A DNA stretch of 64,000 bases, from assembly GCF_021916785.1 (NCBI RefSeq), contig NZ_JAKCFC010000005.1:186001-250000 (forward strand), written 5' to 3'. Shown here in pieces: positions 28,336 to 36,010 of this stretch. Both the position numbers and the translations under genes were made by a program. Every line of letters begins with the position of its first letter. Within the stretch, counting starts at the first letter, position 1. Source of the DNA: Mycolicibacterium lacusdiani (GTDB lineage Bacteria > Actinomycetota > Actinomycetes > Mycobacteriales > Mycobacteriaceae). Under the pieces are notes generated by a model. It ran no database searches. It was not told where the DNA came from and saw only the letters and a list, made by a program, of their open reading frames with translations.

Positions 28336-29145
28336 ATGACAGGGTTTCTCGAGGGCAAGCGCATCCTCGTCACGGGCATCATCACCGACTCGTCGATCGC
28401 GTTCCACATCGCCAAGGTCGCACAGGAGGCGGGTGCCGAACTGGTGCTCACCGGCTTCGACCGCATGAAGCTGATCCAGCGCATCGCCGACCGGCTGCCG
28501 AACCCGGCGCCGCTGCTCGAACTCGACGTGCAGAACAGCGAGCACCTCGACAGCCTCGCCGGCCGCATCACCGAGGTAATCGGCGAGGGCAACAAGCTCG
28601 ACGGCGTCGTGCACTCGATCGGGTTCATGCCGCAGACCGGAATGGGCATCAACCCGTTCTTCGACGCGCCGTACGAGGACGTGGCCAAGGGCATCCACAT
28701 CTCGGCGTACTCCTACGCGTCGCTGGCGAAGGCGACACTGCCGGTGCTCAACTCCGGCGGCAGCATCGTCGGCATGGACTTCGATCCGACCCGAGCGATG
28801 CCCGCCTACAATTGGATGACCGTCGCCAAGAGCGCGCTCGAATCGGTGAACCGCTTCGTCGCCCGCGAGGCGGGGCCGTTCGGCGTCCGCTCGAACCTCG
28901 TTGCGGCCGGCCCGATTCGGACCCTGGCGATGAGCGCGATCGTCGGCGGAGCGCTCGGCGCCGAGGCGGGCGACCAGATGCGACTGCTCGAAGAGGGCTG
29001 GGATCAGCGCGCTCCCGTCGGCTGGAACATGAAGGACCCCACCCCCGTGGCCAAGACGGTGTGCGCGCTGCTGTCCGACTGGCTTCCCGCAACCACCGGT
29101 ACCGTCGTGTACGCCGACGGCGGCGCACACACGCAGCTGCTGTAG
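28336..29145 (+). CDS. inhA: NADH-dependent enoyl-ACP reductase InhA
   Basis: Last reductive step of FAS-II elongation and the target of isoniazid and ethionamide. The 269 residues are colinear with M. tuberculosis InhA (same length), so Ser94 in HSIGFMPQ and the catalytic Tyr158 and Lys165 in YNWMTVAK fall at identical numbers. The NADH site is GIITDSSIAFHIAK. AAGGAG precedes the ATG by 9 bases. The sequence looks wild type for the known resistance positions I can see. Confidence 0.97.
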   Translation: MTGFLEGKRILVTGIITDSSIAFHIAKVAQEAGAELVLTGFDRMKLIQRIADRLPNPAPLLELDVQNSEHLDSLAGRITEVIGEGNKLDGVVHSIGFMPQTGMGINPFFDAPYEDVAKGIHISAYSYASLAKATLPVLNSGGSIVGMDFDPTRAMPAYNWMTVAKSALESVNRFVAREAGPFGVRSNLVAAGPIRTLAMSAIVGGALGAEAGDQMRLLEEGWDQRAPVGWNMKDPTPVAKTVCALLSDWLPATTGTVVYADGGAHTQLL

Positions 29146-29158
29146 ATACTGCGCTGCA

Positions 29159-30247
29159 ATGGAACTCGGCGGCGGTAACCAGCAGGACTTCGACGCGCTG
29201 CTCCTGCTCTCGTTCGGTGGCCCGGAGGGGCCCGAGCAGGTGCGTCCGTTCCTCGAGAACGTGACCCGGGGACGCAACATCCCGCCCGAGCGACTCGACG
29301 GCGTCGCCGAGCACTACCTGCACTTCGGTGGCGTGTCACCGATCAACGGCATCAACCGCGCGCTGATCGAGCAGATCGAGGCCGAACTGGCCGACCGCGG
29401 CATGACGCTTCCGGTGTACTTCGGCAATCGCAACTGGGAGCCCTACGTTGAGGACACCGTCGCGCGGATGCGTGACGATGGCGTCCGGCGCGCGGCAGTG
29501 TTCACGACGTCCGCGTGGGGCGGCTACTCCGGATGCACCCAGTACCAGGAGGACATCGCCCGGGCTCGTAGGGTGGTCGGAGACGACGCGCCCGAACTCG
29601 TGAAGCTGCGCCAGTACTTCGACCACCCGCTGCTGATCGAGATGTTCGCCGAGTCGATATCCGACGCCGCGGCAACGCTTCCCGACGATCTGCGCGCCGA
29701 GGCACGGCTGGTGTTCACCGCTCACTCGATTCCCCTGCGCGCGGCATCGCAGTGCGGACCCGACCTCTACGCTCGTCAGGTCGGTTACGCCGCAGCGCTG
29801 GTCGCCGCGGCGGCGGGGTTCGCCTCCTACGACCAGGTGTGGCAGTCGCGCTCCGGCCCGCCTCAGGTGCCGTGGCTGGAACCCGATGTGGGGGACCACC
29901 TCTCGGCGCTGGCAGCGGCGGGCACCAAGGCCGTCATCGCCTGCCCGATCGGATTCGTCGCCGACCACATCGAGGTGGTCTGGGATCTCGACAACGAGGT
30001 TCGCGACCAGGCCAGGGACGCCGGGATCGCGTTCGCGCGGGCCAGTACGCCGAACGCCCGCCGACGCTTCGCGCGCCTGGCGGTCGACCTGATCGACGAA
30101 CTGCGTCTCGGCGCCGAACCCACCAGGGTCGCGGACCCGTCACCGGTTCCCGGCTACGGCTGCACGGTCAACGGTGCGCTGTGCACGCCGCAGTGCGTGT
30201 CCCAACGGCCTGCTGCGGGGGCAGCTGCCGGCAAGCCGCCGGGCTAG
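29159..30247 (+). CDS. hemH: ferrochelatase (coproporphyrin ferrochelatase type)
   Basis: Inserts iron into the porphyrin late in heme synthesis; in actinobacteria the substrate is generally coproporphyrin III (CpfC). The 362-residue protein has LLLSFGGPEGPEQVRPFL, GGVSPINGINRAL, the metal-site region TSAWGGYSGCTQYQEDI and FTAHSIP. Three cysteines near the C-terminus (335, 342, 346) fit the [2Fe-2S] cluster of actinobacterial ferrochelatases. It follows inhA by 13 bases. Its TAG overlaps the TAG of the convergent gene within one CTAG. Confidence 0.93.
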   Translation: MELGGGNQQDFDALLLLSFGGPEGPEQVRPFLENVTRGRNIPPERLDGVAEHYLHFGGVSPINGINRALIEQIEAELADRGMTLPVYFGNRNWEPYVEDTVARMRDDGVRRAAVFTTSAWGGYSGCTQYQEDIARARRVVGDDAPELVKLRQYFDHPLLIEMFAESISDAAATLPDDLRAEARLVFTAHSIPLRAASQCGPDLYARQVGYAAALVAAAAGFASYDQVWQSRSGPPQVPWLEPDVGDHLSALAAAGTKAVIACPIGFVADHIEVVWDLDNEVRDQARDAGIAFARASTPNARRRFARLAVDLIDELRLGAEPTRVADPSPVPGYGCTVNGALCTPQCVSQRPAAGAAAGKPPG

Positions 30248-31101
30248 TCGCGCCAGGCCGACTGCAGGATCGCGCCCACCGCCGCCAAGCGCGCGGAGCG
30301 CACCACACCGGTCAGGGGCCGCAGCGCGTCGTTGGCGATCTGCATGTCATGGGTCGTCTGCAGACCGATCGGCATCAGACCGGAACTCACCGTGATGATC
30401 GCGTCGACGCGCGCAGCGTTCTCGAGCACCCGCAGCGCCCGGGCGGGGGCGTGCTCGGGTGCCATGTGAGCGCTCCCGGACTCGAGTATCTGCTCGACGA
30501 GTCCGCGTGGATCGGCCACGTCCGCGCCGACGGTCCCGGCCCGCAGAGTGCCGAGGGCATCGGCGGCGGAACGCACCGCCGACCGCAGGTCGAGTTCGGC
30601 CTGGCCGAGGTCGTGGTAGTCGGCGATGGGCGCGGTCGGCAGCGAGTAGACGGTCCAGGACAGCGCCAACGGGTCGCCGTACTCGGCCTCCGCGTCGTAG
30701 TCCGCGTCGTCGTCGTAGAGGAAGTCGGGTACCAGCCCGACCGCGTCACCGCGCGCCGACGTCACGACGATGGCCTCGCCCGCGGTGATGGCGTCGGTCT
30801 GGAACTGCGTGCCCGGTGCCAACCCGCGGACGTCGCCCGGCACGGGCAGGACGACGTGGAATGCCGGCTCACCCGTCGTAGGGCCTGCCGCGGTACGCAG
30901 CGTCTGCAGCATCGACACCGCACCCGCGTCGGTCAGGTCTGGCCATGGCAGACCGGTTCGGCCGGCGGCGACCGAATCGTAAGCGGTCACCGAATGTCTT
31001 GGCGCCCATAAGGATAGCGCATCGAGAACGTCATCGGGCGCCGCGACGCCTGCGAGCCAGGCATTGGCCCACACGGAGAGGGAAACACTGGGACACCACA
31101 T
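30244..31101 (-). CDS. conserved mycobacterial protein (Rv1486c-like)
   Basis: A 285-residue soluble protein without membrane segments. It begins WCPSVSLSVWANAWLAGVAAPDDVLDALSLWAPRHSV, as does Rv1486c, and continues with an acidic middle, YDDDADYDAEAEYGDP. I recognise no catalytic motif. It is convergent with hemH, sharing a CTAG, and divergent from the NfeD-like gene 59 bases away. Function unknown. Confidence 0.8.
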   Translation of the reverse strand: MWCPSVSLSVWANAWLAGVAAPDDVLDALSLWAPRHSVTAYDSVAAGRTGLPWPDLTDAGAVSMLQTLRTAAGPTTGEPAFHVVLPVPGDVRGLAPGTQFQTDAITAGEAIVVTSARGDAVGLVPDFLYDDDADYDAEAEYGDPLALSWTVYSLPTAPIADYHDLGQAELDLRSAVRSAADALGTLRAGTVGADVADPRGLVEQILESGSAHMAPEHAPARALRVLENAARVDAIITVSSGLMPIGLQTTHDMQIANDALRPLTGVVRSARLAAVGAILQSAWRD

Positions 31102-31160
31102 GATGACCGCAGTGTAATAGTTGACGGCCGCACGGGCCGCCGACGCGATACGCTGGCCAC

Positions 31161-31592
31161 ATGCCCGTCTGGTTGCTCTGGCTGATCGCCGCGGTGGGGT
31201 TGGCCGGGGCGGAGGCCCTCACCGGCGACCTGTTCCTGCTGATGCTCAGCGGCGGCGCCCTGGCTGCAGTCGGATCCAGCCTGCTGATCGACAACTTCGT
31301 TGTCGACGGCGTTGTCTTCGCGGTGGTGTCGATCCTGCTGCTGGTCCTGGTGCGACCGGCTCTGCGGCGTAGGTTCGCGGCAGGCACGGGACTGCCGGAC
31401 TTCGCCAAGGCGCTCGAGGGCAAGAGCGCACTGGTGCTCGATCGGGTGGCCCGCCACGAGGGACAGGTCAAGCTCGACGGTGAGGTCTGGACGGCGCGTC
31501 CACTCAGCGACGACGACGTCTACGAACCCGGGGACCACGTGACCGTCGTGCGCATCGACGGCGCCACCGCAGTCGTCTTCAAGTCCGTCTGA
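31161..31592 (+). CDS. NfeD-like membrane protein (Rv1487-like)
   Basis: A 143-residue protein with transmembrane segments in residues 1-75 and a C-terminal OB-fold domain, the short NfeD architecture. Key parts are LLWLIAAVGLAGAEAL, VVFAVVSILLLVLVRPAL and the OB-fold piece VKLDGEVWTARPLSDDDVYEPGDHVTVVRIDG. It sits 16 bases before an SPFH gene; NfeD and SPFH proteins work as pairs in membrane microdomain organisation and quality control. Confidence 0.88.
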   Translation: MPVWLLWLIAAVGLAGAEALTGDLFLLMLSGGALAAVGSSLLIDNFVVDGVVFAVVSILLLVLVRPALRRRFAAGTGLPDFAKALEGKSALVLDRVARHEGQVKLDGEVWTARPLSDDDVYEPGDHVTVVRIDGATAVVFKSV

Positions 31593-31608
31593 GTAAGGGG
31601 AAACCGAA

Positions 31609-32829
31609 ATGGAAGGTGCTGTCGCCGGACTCGTACTGGTTGCCGTGCTCGTGCTGTTCGCCATCATCGTCGTCGCCAAGTCGGTGAAGGTGATCCCGCA
31701 GGCCGAGGCGGCGGTGATCGAACGACTCGGCCGATACAGCAAGACGGTGTCGGGGCAGCTGACCCTGCTGCTGCCGTTCGTCGACAAGATCCGCGCCAGG
31801 GTCGATCTGCGGGAGCGGGTGGTGAGCTTCCCGCCCCAGCCGGTCATCACCGAGGACAACCTGACCGTCAACATCGACACCGTCGTCTACTTCCAGGTGA
31901 CCAGCCCGCAGGCCGCGGTCTACCAGATCAGCAACTACATCGTCGGCGTCGAGCAGTTGACCACCACGACCCTGCGCAACGTCGTCGGCGGCATGACGCT
32001 GGAACAGACCCTCACCTCGCGCGACCAGATCAACGGTCAGCTCCGCGGCGTCCTCGACGAGGCCACCGGCAGGTGGGGACTGCGCGTGGCACGCGTCGAA
32101 CTCCGCAGCATCGACCCGCCTCCCTCGATCCAGGACTCGATGGAGAAGCAGATGCGCGCCGACCGCGAGAAGCGCGCGATGATCCTCACCGCGGAGGGCA
32201 ACCGCGAGGCGTCGATCAAACAGGCCGAAGGGCAGAAGCAGGCCCAGATCCTGTCGGCCGAGGGCGCCAAGCAGGCGGCCATCCTCGCGGCCGAGGCCGA
32301 CCGGCAGTCCAGGATGCTGCGGGCCCAGGGCGAGCGCGCGGCGTCCTACCTGCAGGCGCAAGGCCAGGCCAAGGCGATCGAGAAGACGTTCGCCGCCATC
32401 AAGGCCGGGCGCCCGACACCCGAGATGCTGGCCTACCAGTACCTGCAGACGCTCCCGCTGATGGCCAAGGGTGAGGCGAACAAGGTCTGGCTGGTGCCCA
32501 GCGACTTCGGCTCGGCGCTGCAGGGCTTCACCAAGATGCTCGGAGCGCCCGGCGAGGACGGTGTGTTCCGCTATCAGCCGTCACCGGTGGAGGGCGATCT
32601 GCCCAAGCCGGAGGACGATTCGGCCGAGGTCGCCGAGTGGTTCAACACCAAGACCGACCCGGAGATCGCCGAGGCGGTGGCCAGGGCCGAGGCAGAGGCG
32701 CGCAAACCCGTCGCCAGCGCGATCGACGCCCCACCGCAGTACGCACCGCTCTCGCAGCAGGCGCAGCCGCCCGCCACGAACTTCGGTCAGCCGGCCCAGG
32801 CGCCGCGGCACGGGTCGCCCGAGTCATGA
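31609..32829 (+). CDS. SPFH/stomatin-family protein (Rv1488-like)
   Basis: A 406-residue membrane-anchored protein. One N-terminal transmembrane segment (VAGLVLVAVLVLFAIIVV) precedes the SPFH domain (VIPQAEAAVIERLGRYSKTVSG through residue 170). A long alpha-helical coiled coil rich in Ala, Gln and Glu follows (residues 180-265, AEGQKQAQILSAEGAKQAA), and the tail is proline-rich and disordered. It should oligomerise into membrane microdomains with the NfeD-like neighbour. The stop overlaps the next ATG by ATGA. Confidence 0.9.
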   Translation: MEGAVAGLVLVAVLVLFAIIVVAKSVKVIPQAEAAVIERLGRYSKTVSGQLTLLLPFVDKIRARVDLRERVVSFPPQPVITEDNLTVNIDTVVYFQVTSPQAAVYQISNYIVGVEQLTTTTLRNVVGGMTLEQTLTSRDQINGQLRGVLDEATGRWGLRVARVELRSIDPPPSIQDSMEKQMRADREKRAMILTAEGNREASIKQAEGQKQAQILSAEGAKQAAILAAEADRQSRMLRAQGERAASYLQAQGQAKAIEKTFAAIKAGRPTPEMLAYQYLQTLPLMAKGEANKVWLVPSDFGSALQGFTKMLGAPGEDGVFRYQPSPVEGDLPKPEDDSAEVAEWFNTKTDPEIAEAVARAEAEARKPVASAIDAPPQYAPLSQQAQPPATNFGQPAQAPRHGSPES

Positions 32830-33182
32830 GCGTCCTGACGGCCAAGCGGACCTACGCCGTGTTGGCCGCCATCCAGGCCGGTGACGCCGTCGCATGCGCC
32901 ATCCCCGTCGCGCCGATCGAGAAGGCGTTCGACGACGTCAACCTGGCGCCCGAACTGCGCCCGCTGATCCCGGTGGTGAAGAGTGCGGCTGCGATCGGCC
33001 TGCTGTCGGCCTACCGCTTCCCGGCGCTCGCGCGTCTGACCACGTTCATGCTGACCGTCTACTTCGTGCTGGCCGTCGCGGCCCACGTGAAGGCCAGGGA
33101 CTGGAGCCCCGGGATCGTCGCGGCGTCGGGGTTCCTCGGCCTGTACGCGACGATGACGGCCAAGGGCCCGCCGCGAGCCTGA
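32826..33182 (+). CDS. DoxX-like small membrane protein
   Basis: A 118-residue protein with about four hydrophobic helices: AVLAAIQAGDAVACAIPV, LIPVVKSAAAIGLLSAYRF, LTTFMLTVYFVLAVAAHV and IVAASGFLGLYATM. The pattern fits the DoxX-like family. It overlaps the SPFH gene by ATGA, so it is translated with it, and ends 10 bases before the convergent DedA-type gene. Function unknown. Confidence 0.78.
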   Translation: MSVLTAKRTYAVLAAIQAGDAVACAIPVAPIEKAFDDVNLAPELRPLIPVVKSAAAIGLLSAYRFPALARLTTFMLTVYFVLAVAAHVKARDWSPGIVAASGFLGLYATMTAKGPPRA

Positions 33183-33192
33183 GAAGCGCCGG

Positions 33193-33942
33193 TCAGGACG
33201 TAACCGCGGGTTCGGCGTCGGGAGTCGGCGTCTGCTCGTCGGCTGCGGACTCCGACCTGCGGTGCGTCCGGATCTCGTACAGCAGGCCCGCGACTCCCAG
33301 CGCGGCCGTGCACGACGAGACCAGGAACAGCAGCGGGCTGACGTTGCCGGTGAGCGCGTCGCCCAGGATCACGATCGCGGCCGTGCCCGGCAGCAGACCG
33401 ACGAACGACGCGAGCGTGAAGGGGAGCGGGCGCACCGCCGACGCACCTGCCGCGTAGTTCAGCACCGAGAACGGCACCGCGGGAATCAGCCGCATCGACA
33501 GCACGGTGGCCCAGCCGCGGGCCCGTAGACGCTTGTCGACCATGCCGACCCGGGGGTGTGACACCAGCCGATCGAGTTGCAGGCCGGCCGCGCGAACCAG
33601 GAACAGTGCCGCGACGGCGCTGATGGTGCTCGCCGCCACCGCGATGGTCACCCCGAGCAACGGGCCGAACAACAGCCCGGCCGACAGGGTGAACGCGGTT
33701 CGGGGGAACGGCAGCACCGTCACCACGACGTGCGCTGCGAAGAACGCCAGCGGGAACCACGGGCCGACCGAGGTGGCCCAGTCGCGCAGCTGCAGGGCAG
33801 AGGGTAGAGGCACCAGGAGCGCGATTGCGACGAGAATCACAATCGCCGTCACGATGGCTGCGAGCTTGCGGCGCGGTACCTGGGTCGCGGTCGATGCAAT
33901 TGCGCCCCGGACCGTGCGCAACGTGCTCACGACGGACTTCAC
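33193..33942 (-). CDS. TVP38/TMEM64 (DedA-like) membrane protein (Rv1491c-like)
   Basis: A 249-residue integral membrane protein. Hydrophobic segments include AAIVTAIVILVAIALLVPL, FAAHVVVTVLPF and the family signature FPRTAFTLSAGLLFGPLLGVTIA, then RLIPAVPFSVLNYAAGAS and LPGTAAIVILGDAL. Members are thought to move lipids across the membrane. The GTG at 33942 gives the length of Rv1491c (about 250); the frame is open to an ATG at 34044, but that extension is Arg-rich and poorly conserved in appearance. Confidence 0.82.
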   Translation of the reverse strand: MKSVVSTLRTVRGAIASTATQVPRRKLAAIVTAIVILVAIALLVPLPSALQLRDWATSVGPWFPLAFFAAHVVVTVLPFPRTAFTLSAGLLFGPLLGVTIAVAASTISAVAALFLVRAAGLQLDRLVSHPRVGMVDKRLRARGWATVLSMRLIPAVPFSVLNYAAGASAVRPLPFTLASFVGLLPGTAAIVILGDALTGNVSPLLFLVSSCTAALGVAGLLYEIRTHRRSESAADEQTPTPDAEPAVTS

Positions 33943-34107
33943 GTCTTCCAAGGGTACGGGGCTCTGCGCCGCCGCCCGACGCGACGCGGCCGACCTACCC
34001 GTCAGTAGCGTCGGCCTGCTGGTTCGCGCCGTGACGCCGATCATTTAGCCTGATGGACGGTTGTCAAGTCACACGCTGCATCAGGGTCGATAGCAGGGGA
34101 GTCATCG

Positions 34108-36009
34108 GTGTCCGAACAGGTGTCCAGTTCGAAGCTCAGCATTGCTGAGTCGGACCGCGACCAGTGGCGTGCGGCGGTCGCCGGCGTCCTCGCCAAGAGC
34201 AGCCGCAAGGATCCCAGCGATCTCGGCGCGGAACCGGAACACCTCCTGGACTCGGAGACGTACGAGGGCTTCCCCATCCGCCCGCTGTACACGATGCTCG
34301 ACTCGCAGCCCGAACCCCCGCTGCCGGGCCGGTGGCCGTTCGTCCGCGGCGGCGATGCCCGCCGGGACGTGAAGTCCGGGTGGAAGGTCGTCGAGACGTT
34401 CCCGCTGCCGGGACAGGTGTCGGTGGACGAAGGCAACGGAGCGGTGCTCAGTGCGCTGACCGAGGGGGCCAGCGCGCTCGCCCTTCGCGTCGGGGCGAGC
34501 GAAGCGACGGGGAATGGATCAGGCCGGCAGGCAGTGTCCCCAGCCGAACTCGACCGCCTCCTCGAGGGCGTCTTCCTCGAACTGGTGCCGGTGATCCTCG
34601 AGGCGGGCGCGGACTACACCGCCGCGGCGGACGCGGTGCTGGCCCTGGTGACCGATCTCGACGACGACCGGCGCGCACGGCTGTCGATCGATCTCGGCGC
34701 AGACCCGCTGACCGCAGCGCTGACTGGCCGCGCGGCACCGTCGATCGGCGACGTCGTGTCGACCGCAACCAAGGCGATGGGCTACGACGGCGGCGTCCGT
34801 GCCATCACGGTGGACGGGCCGACGTTCCACGGTCTCGGGGCGAGCGCGTCCTGGGAGCTGGGTGCGGCCATCGCGGTCGGCGTCACCTATCTGCGTGCGT
34901 TGACCGACGGCGGCGTGCCGACGCCCGATGCTTTGCGCCAGATCAGCTTCCGCTTCGCTGCCGACGACGACCAGTTCATGACGATCGCGAAACTGCGTGC
35001 GGCACGCCAACTCTGGGCGCGAGTCGCGGAGGTGGTCGGGGCGCCCGACGCCGGTGCGGCGACCGTCCACGCCGTCACCTCCATGCCGATGATGTCGCAG
35101 CGCGATCCCTGGGTGAACATGCTGCGCACCACGCTCGCCGCGTTCGCCGCGGGCGTCGGGGGAGCGGACACCGTCGGGGTGTACACCTTCGACAGCGCCA
35201 TCCCCGGCGGATTGCCCGGTGTGGCAACGACGTTCGCGCGGCGCATGGCACGCAACACCCAGCTGCTGCTGCTCGAGGAGTCCCACGTCGGACGCGTCCT
35301 CGACCCCGCAGGCGGGTCGTGGTTCGTCGAAGACCTCACTCAGGCGCTGGCCGAGCAGGCATGGGCGCACTTCACCGACGTCGAGGCCCGCGGCGGGTTC
35401 GACCGCTCGGCCGACTACGTGACCGCCCAGATCGCCGAGGTCCGCGATCGCCGTCGTGCCGACGTCGCGCACCGGCGGACCTCCGTCACCGGCGTCAACG
35501 AGTACCCGAACCTCACGGAGGCTCCGCTGCCTGCGAACGTGCTCGCGAACTCGGAGCCGGCGGTGGTGCGCTGGGGTGCCGACTTCGAAGCGCTGCGCGA
35601 CCGCTCGGACGCCTTCCTCGCCGCCCGTGGGTCCCGCCCCACGGCGCTGCTGCTGCCACTGGGCCCGCTCGCCGAGCACAACGTCCGGACCACGTTCGCC
35701 GCGAACCTGCTGGCATCGGGCGGCGTCCTGACCCTCAACCCCGGCACGGTGAGCGCCCCCGGCGTCGCCGCCGCGGTGACCGAGGCCGGCGACCCCAGCG
35801 TCGTCGTCATCTGCGGCACTGACGCCCGCTACGGCGACGAGGCGTCGGCCGTCGTCGCGGCCGCCCGCGCCGCGGGTGTCTCGCACGTGTACCTCGCCGG
35901 ACCCGAGAAGGCCGTCGCCGGCGCCGAGCACGGGCCCGACGAGTACTTGACCGCCAAGATCGACGCGATCGCCGCGCTGTCGACCCTGCTCACCAGATTG
36001 GGGGCCTGA
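34108..36009 (+). CDS. mutA: methylmalonyl-CoA mutase small subunit MutA
   Basis: Beta subunit (633 residues) of the adenosylcobalamin enzyme that interconverts succinyl-CoA and methylmalonyl-CoA. It keeps the mutase barrel (PLYTMLDSQPEPPLPGRWPFVRGG, then MPMMSQRDPWVNMLRTTLAAFAAGVGGADTVGVYTFD) but lacks the DxHxxG cobalamin motif, as non-catalytic MutA subunits do. GGGGAG six bases before the GTG fixes the start. Around residues 128-142 a loop with VGASEATGNGSGRQA is encoded partly by a dispersed repeat also seen between sufB and sufD. It ends one base before mutB. Confidence 0.93.
   Translation: MSEQVSSSKLSIAESDRDQWRAAVAGVLAKSSRKDPSDLGAEPEHLLDSETYEGFPIRPLYTMLDSQPEPPLPGRWPFVRGGDARRDVKSGWKVVETFPLPGQVSVDEGNGAVLSALTEGASALALRVGASEATGNGSGRQAVSPAELDRLLEGVFLELVPVILEAGADYTAAADAVLALVTDLDDDRRARLSIDLGADPLTAALTGRAAPSIGDVVSTATKAMGYDGGVRAITVDGPTFHGLGASASWELGAAIAVGVTYLRALTDGGVPTPDALRQISFRFAADDDQFMTIAKLRAARQLWARVAEVVGAPDAGAATVHAVTSMPMMSQRDPWVNMLRTTLAAFAAGVGGADTVGVYTFDSAIPGGLPGVATTFARRMARNTQLLLLEESHVGRVLDPAGGSWFVEDLTQALAEQAWAHFTDVEARGGFDRSADYVTAQIAEVRDRRRADVAHRRTSVTGVNEYPNLTEAPLPANVLANSEPAVVRWGADFEALRDRSDAFLAARGSRPTALLLPLGPLAEHNVRTTFAANLLASGGVLTLNPGTVSAPGVAAAVTEAGDPSVVVICGTDARYGDEASAVVAAARAAGVSHVYLAGPEKAVAGAEHGPDEYLTAKIDAIAALSTLLTRLGA
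34493..34511 (+). repeat. short dispersed repeat, copy 2, inside mutA
   Basis: The same 19 bases as at 4896-4914, here read in frame within mutA as part of a Gly/Ser-rich loop (VGASEATG). The flanking protein sequence is conserved mutase, so this looks like an in-frame insertion that the fold tolerates. Confidence 0.6.
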
Positions 36010-36010
36010 C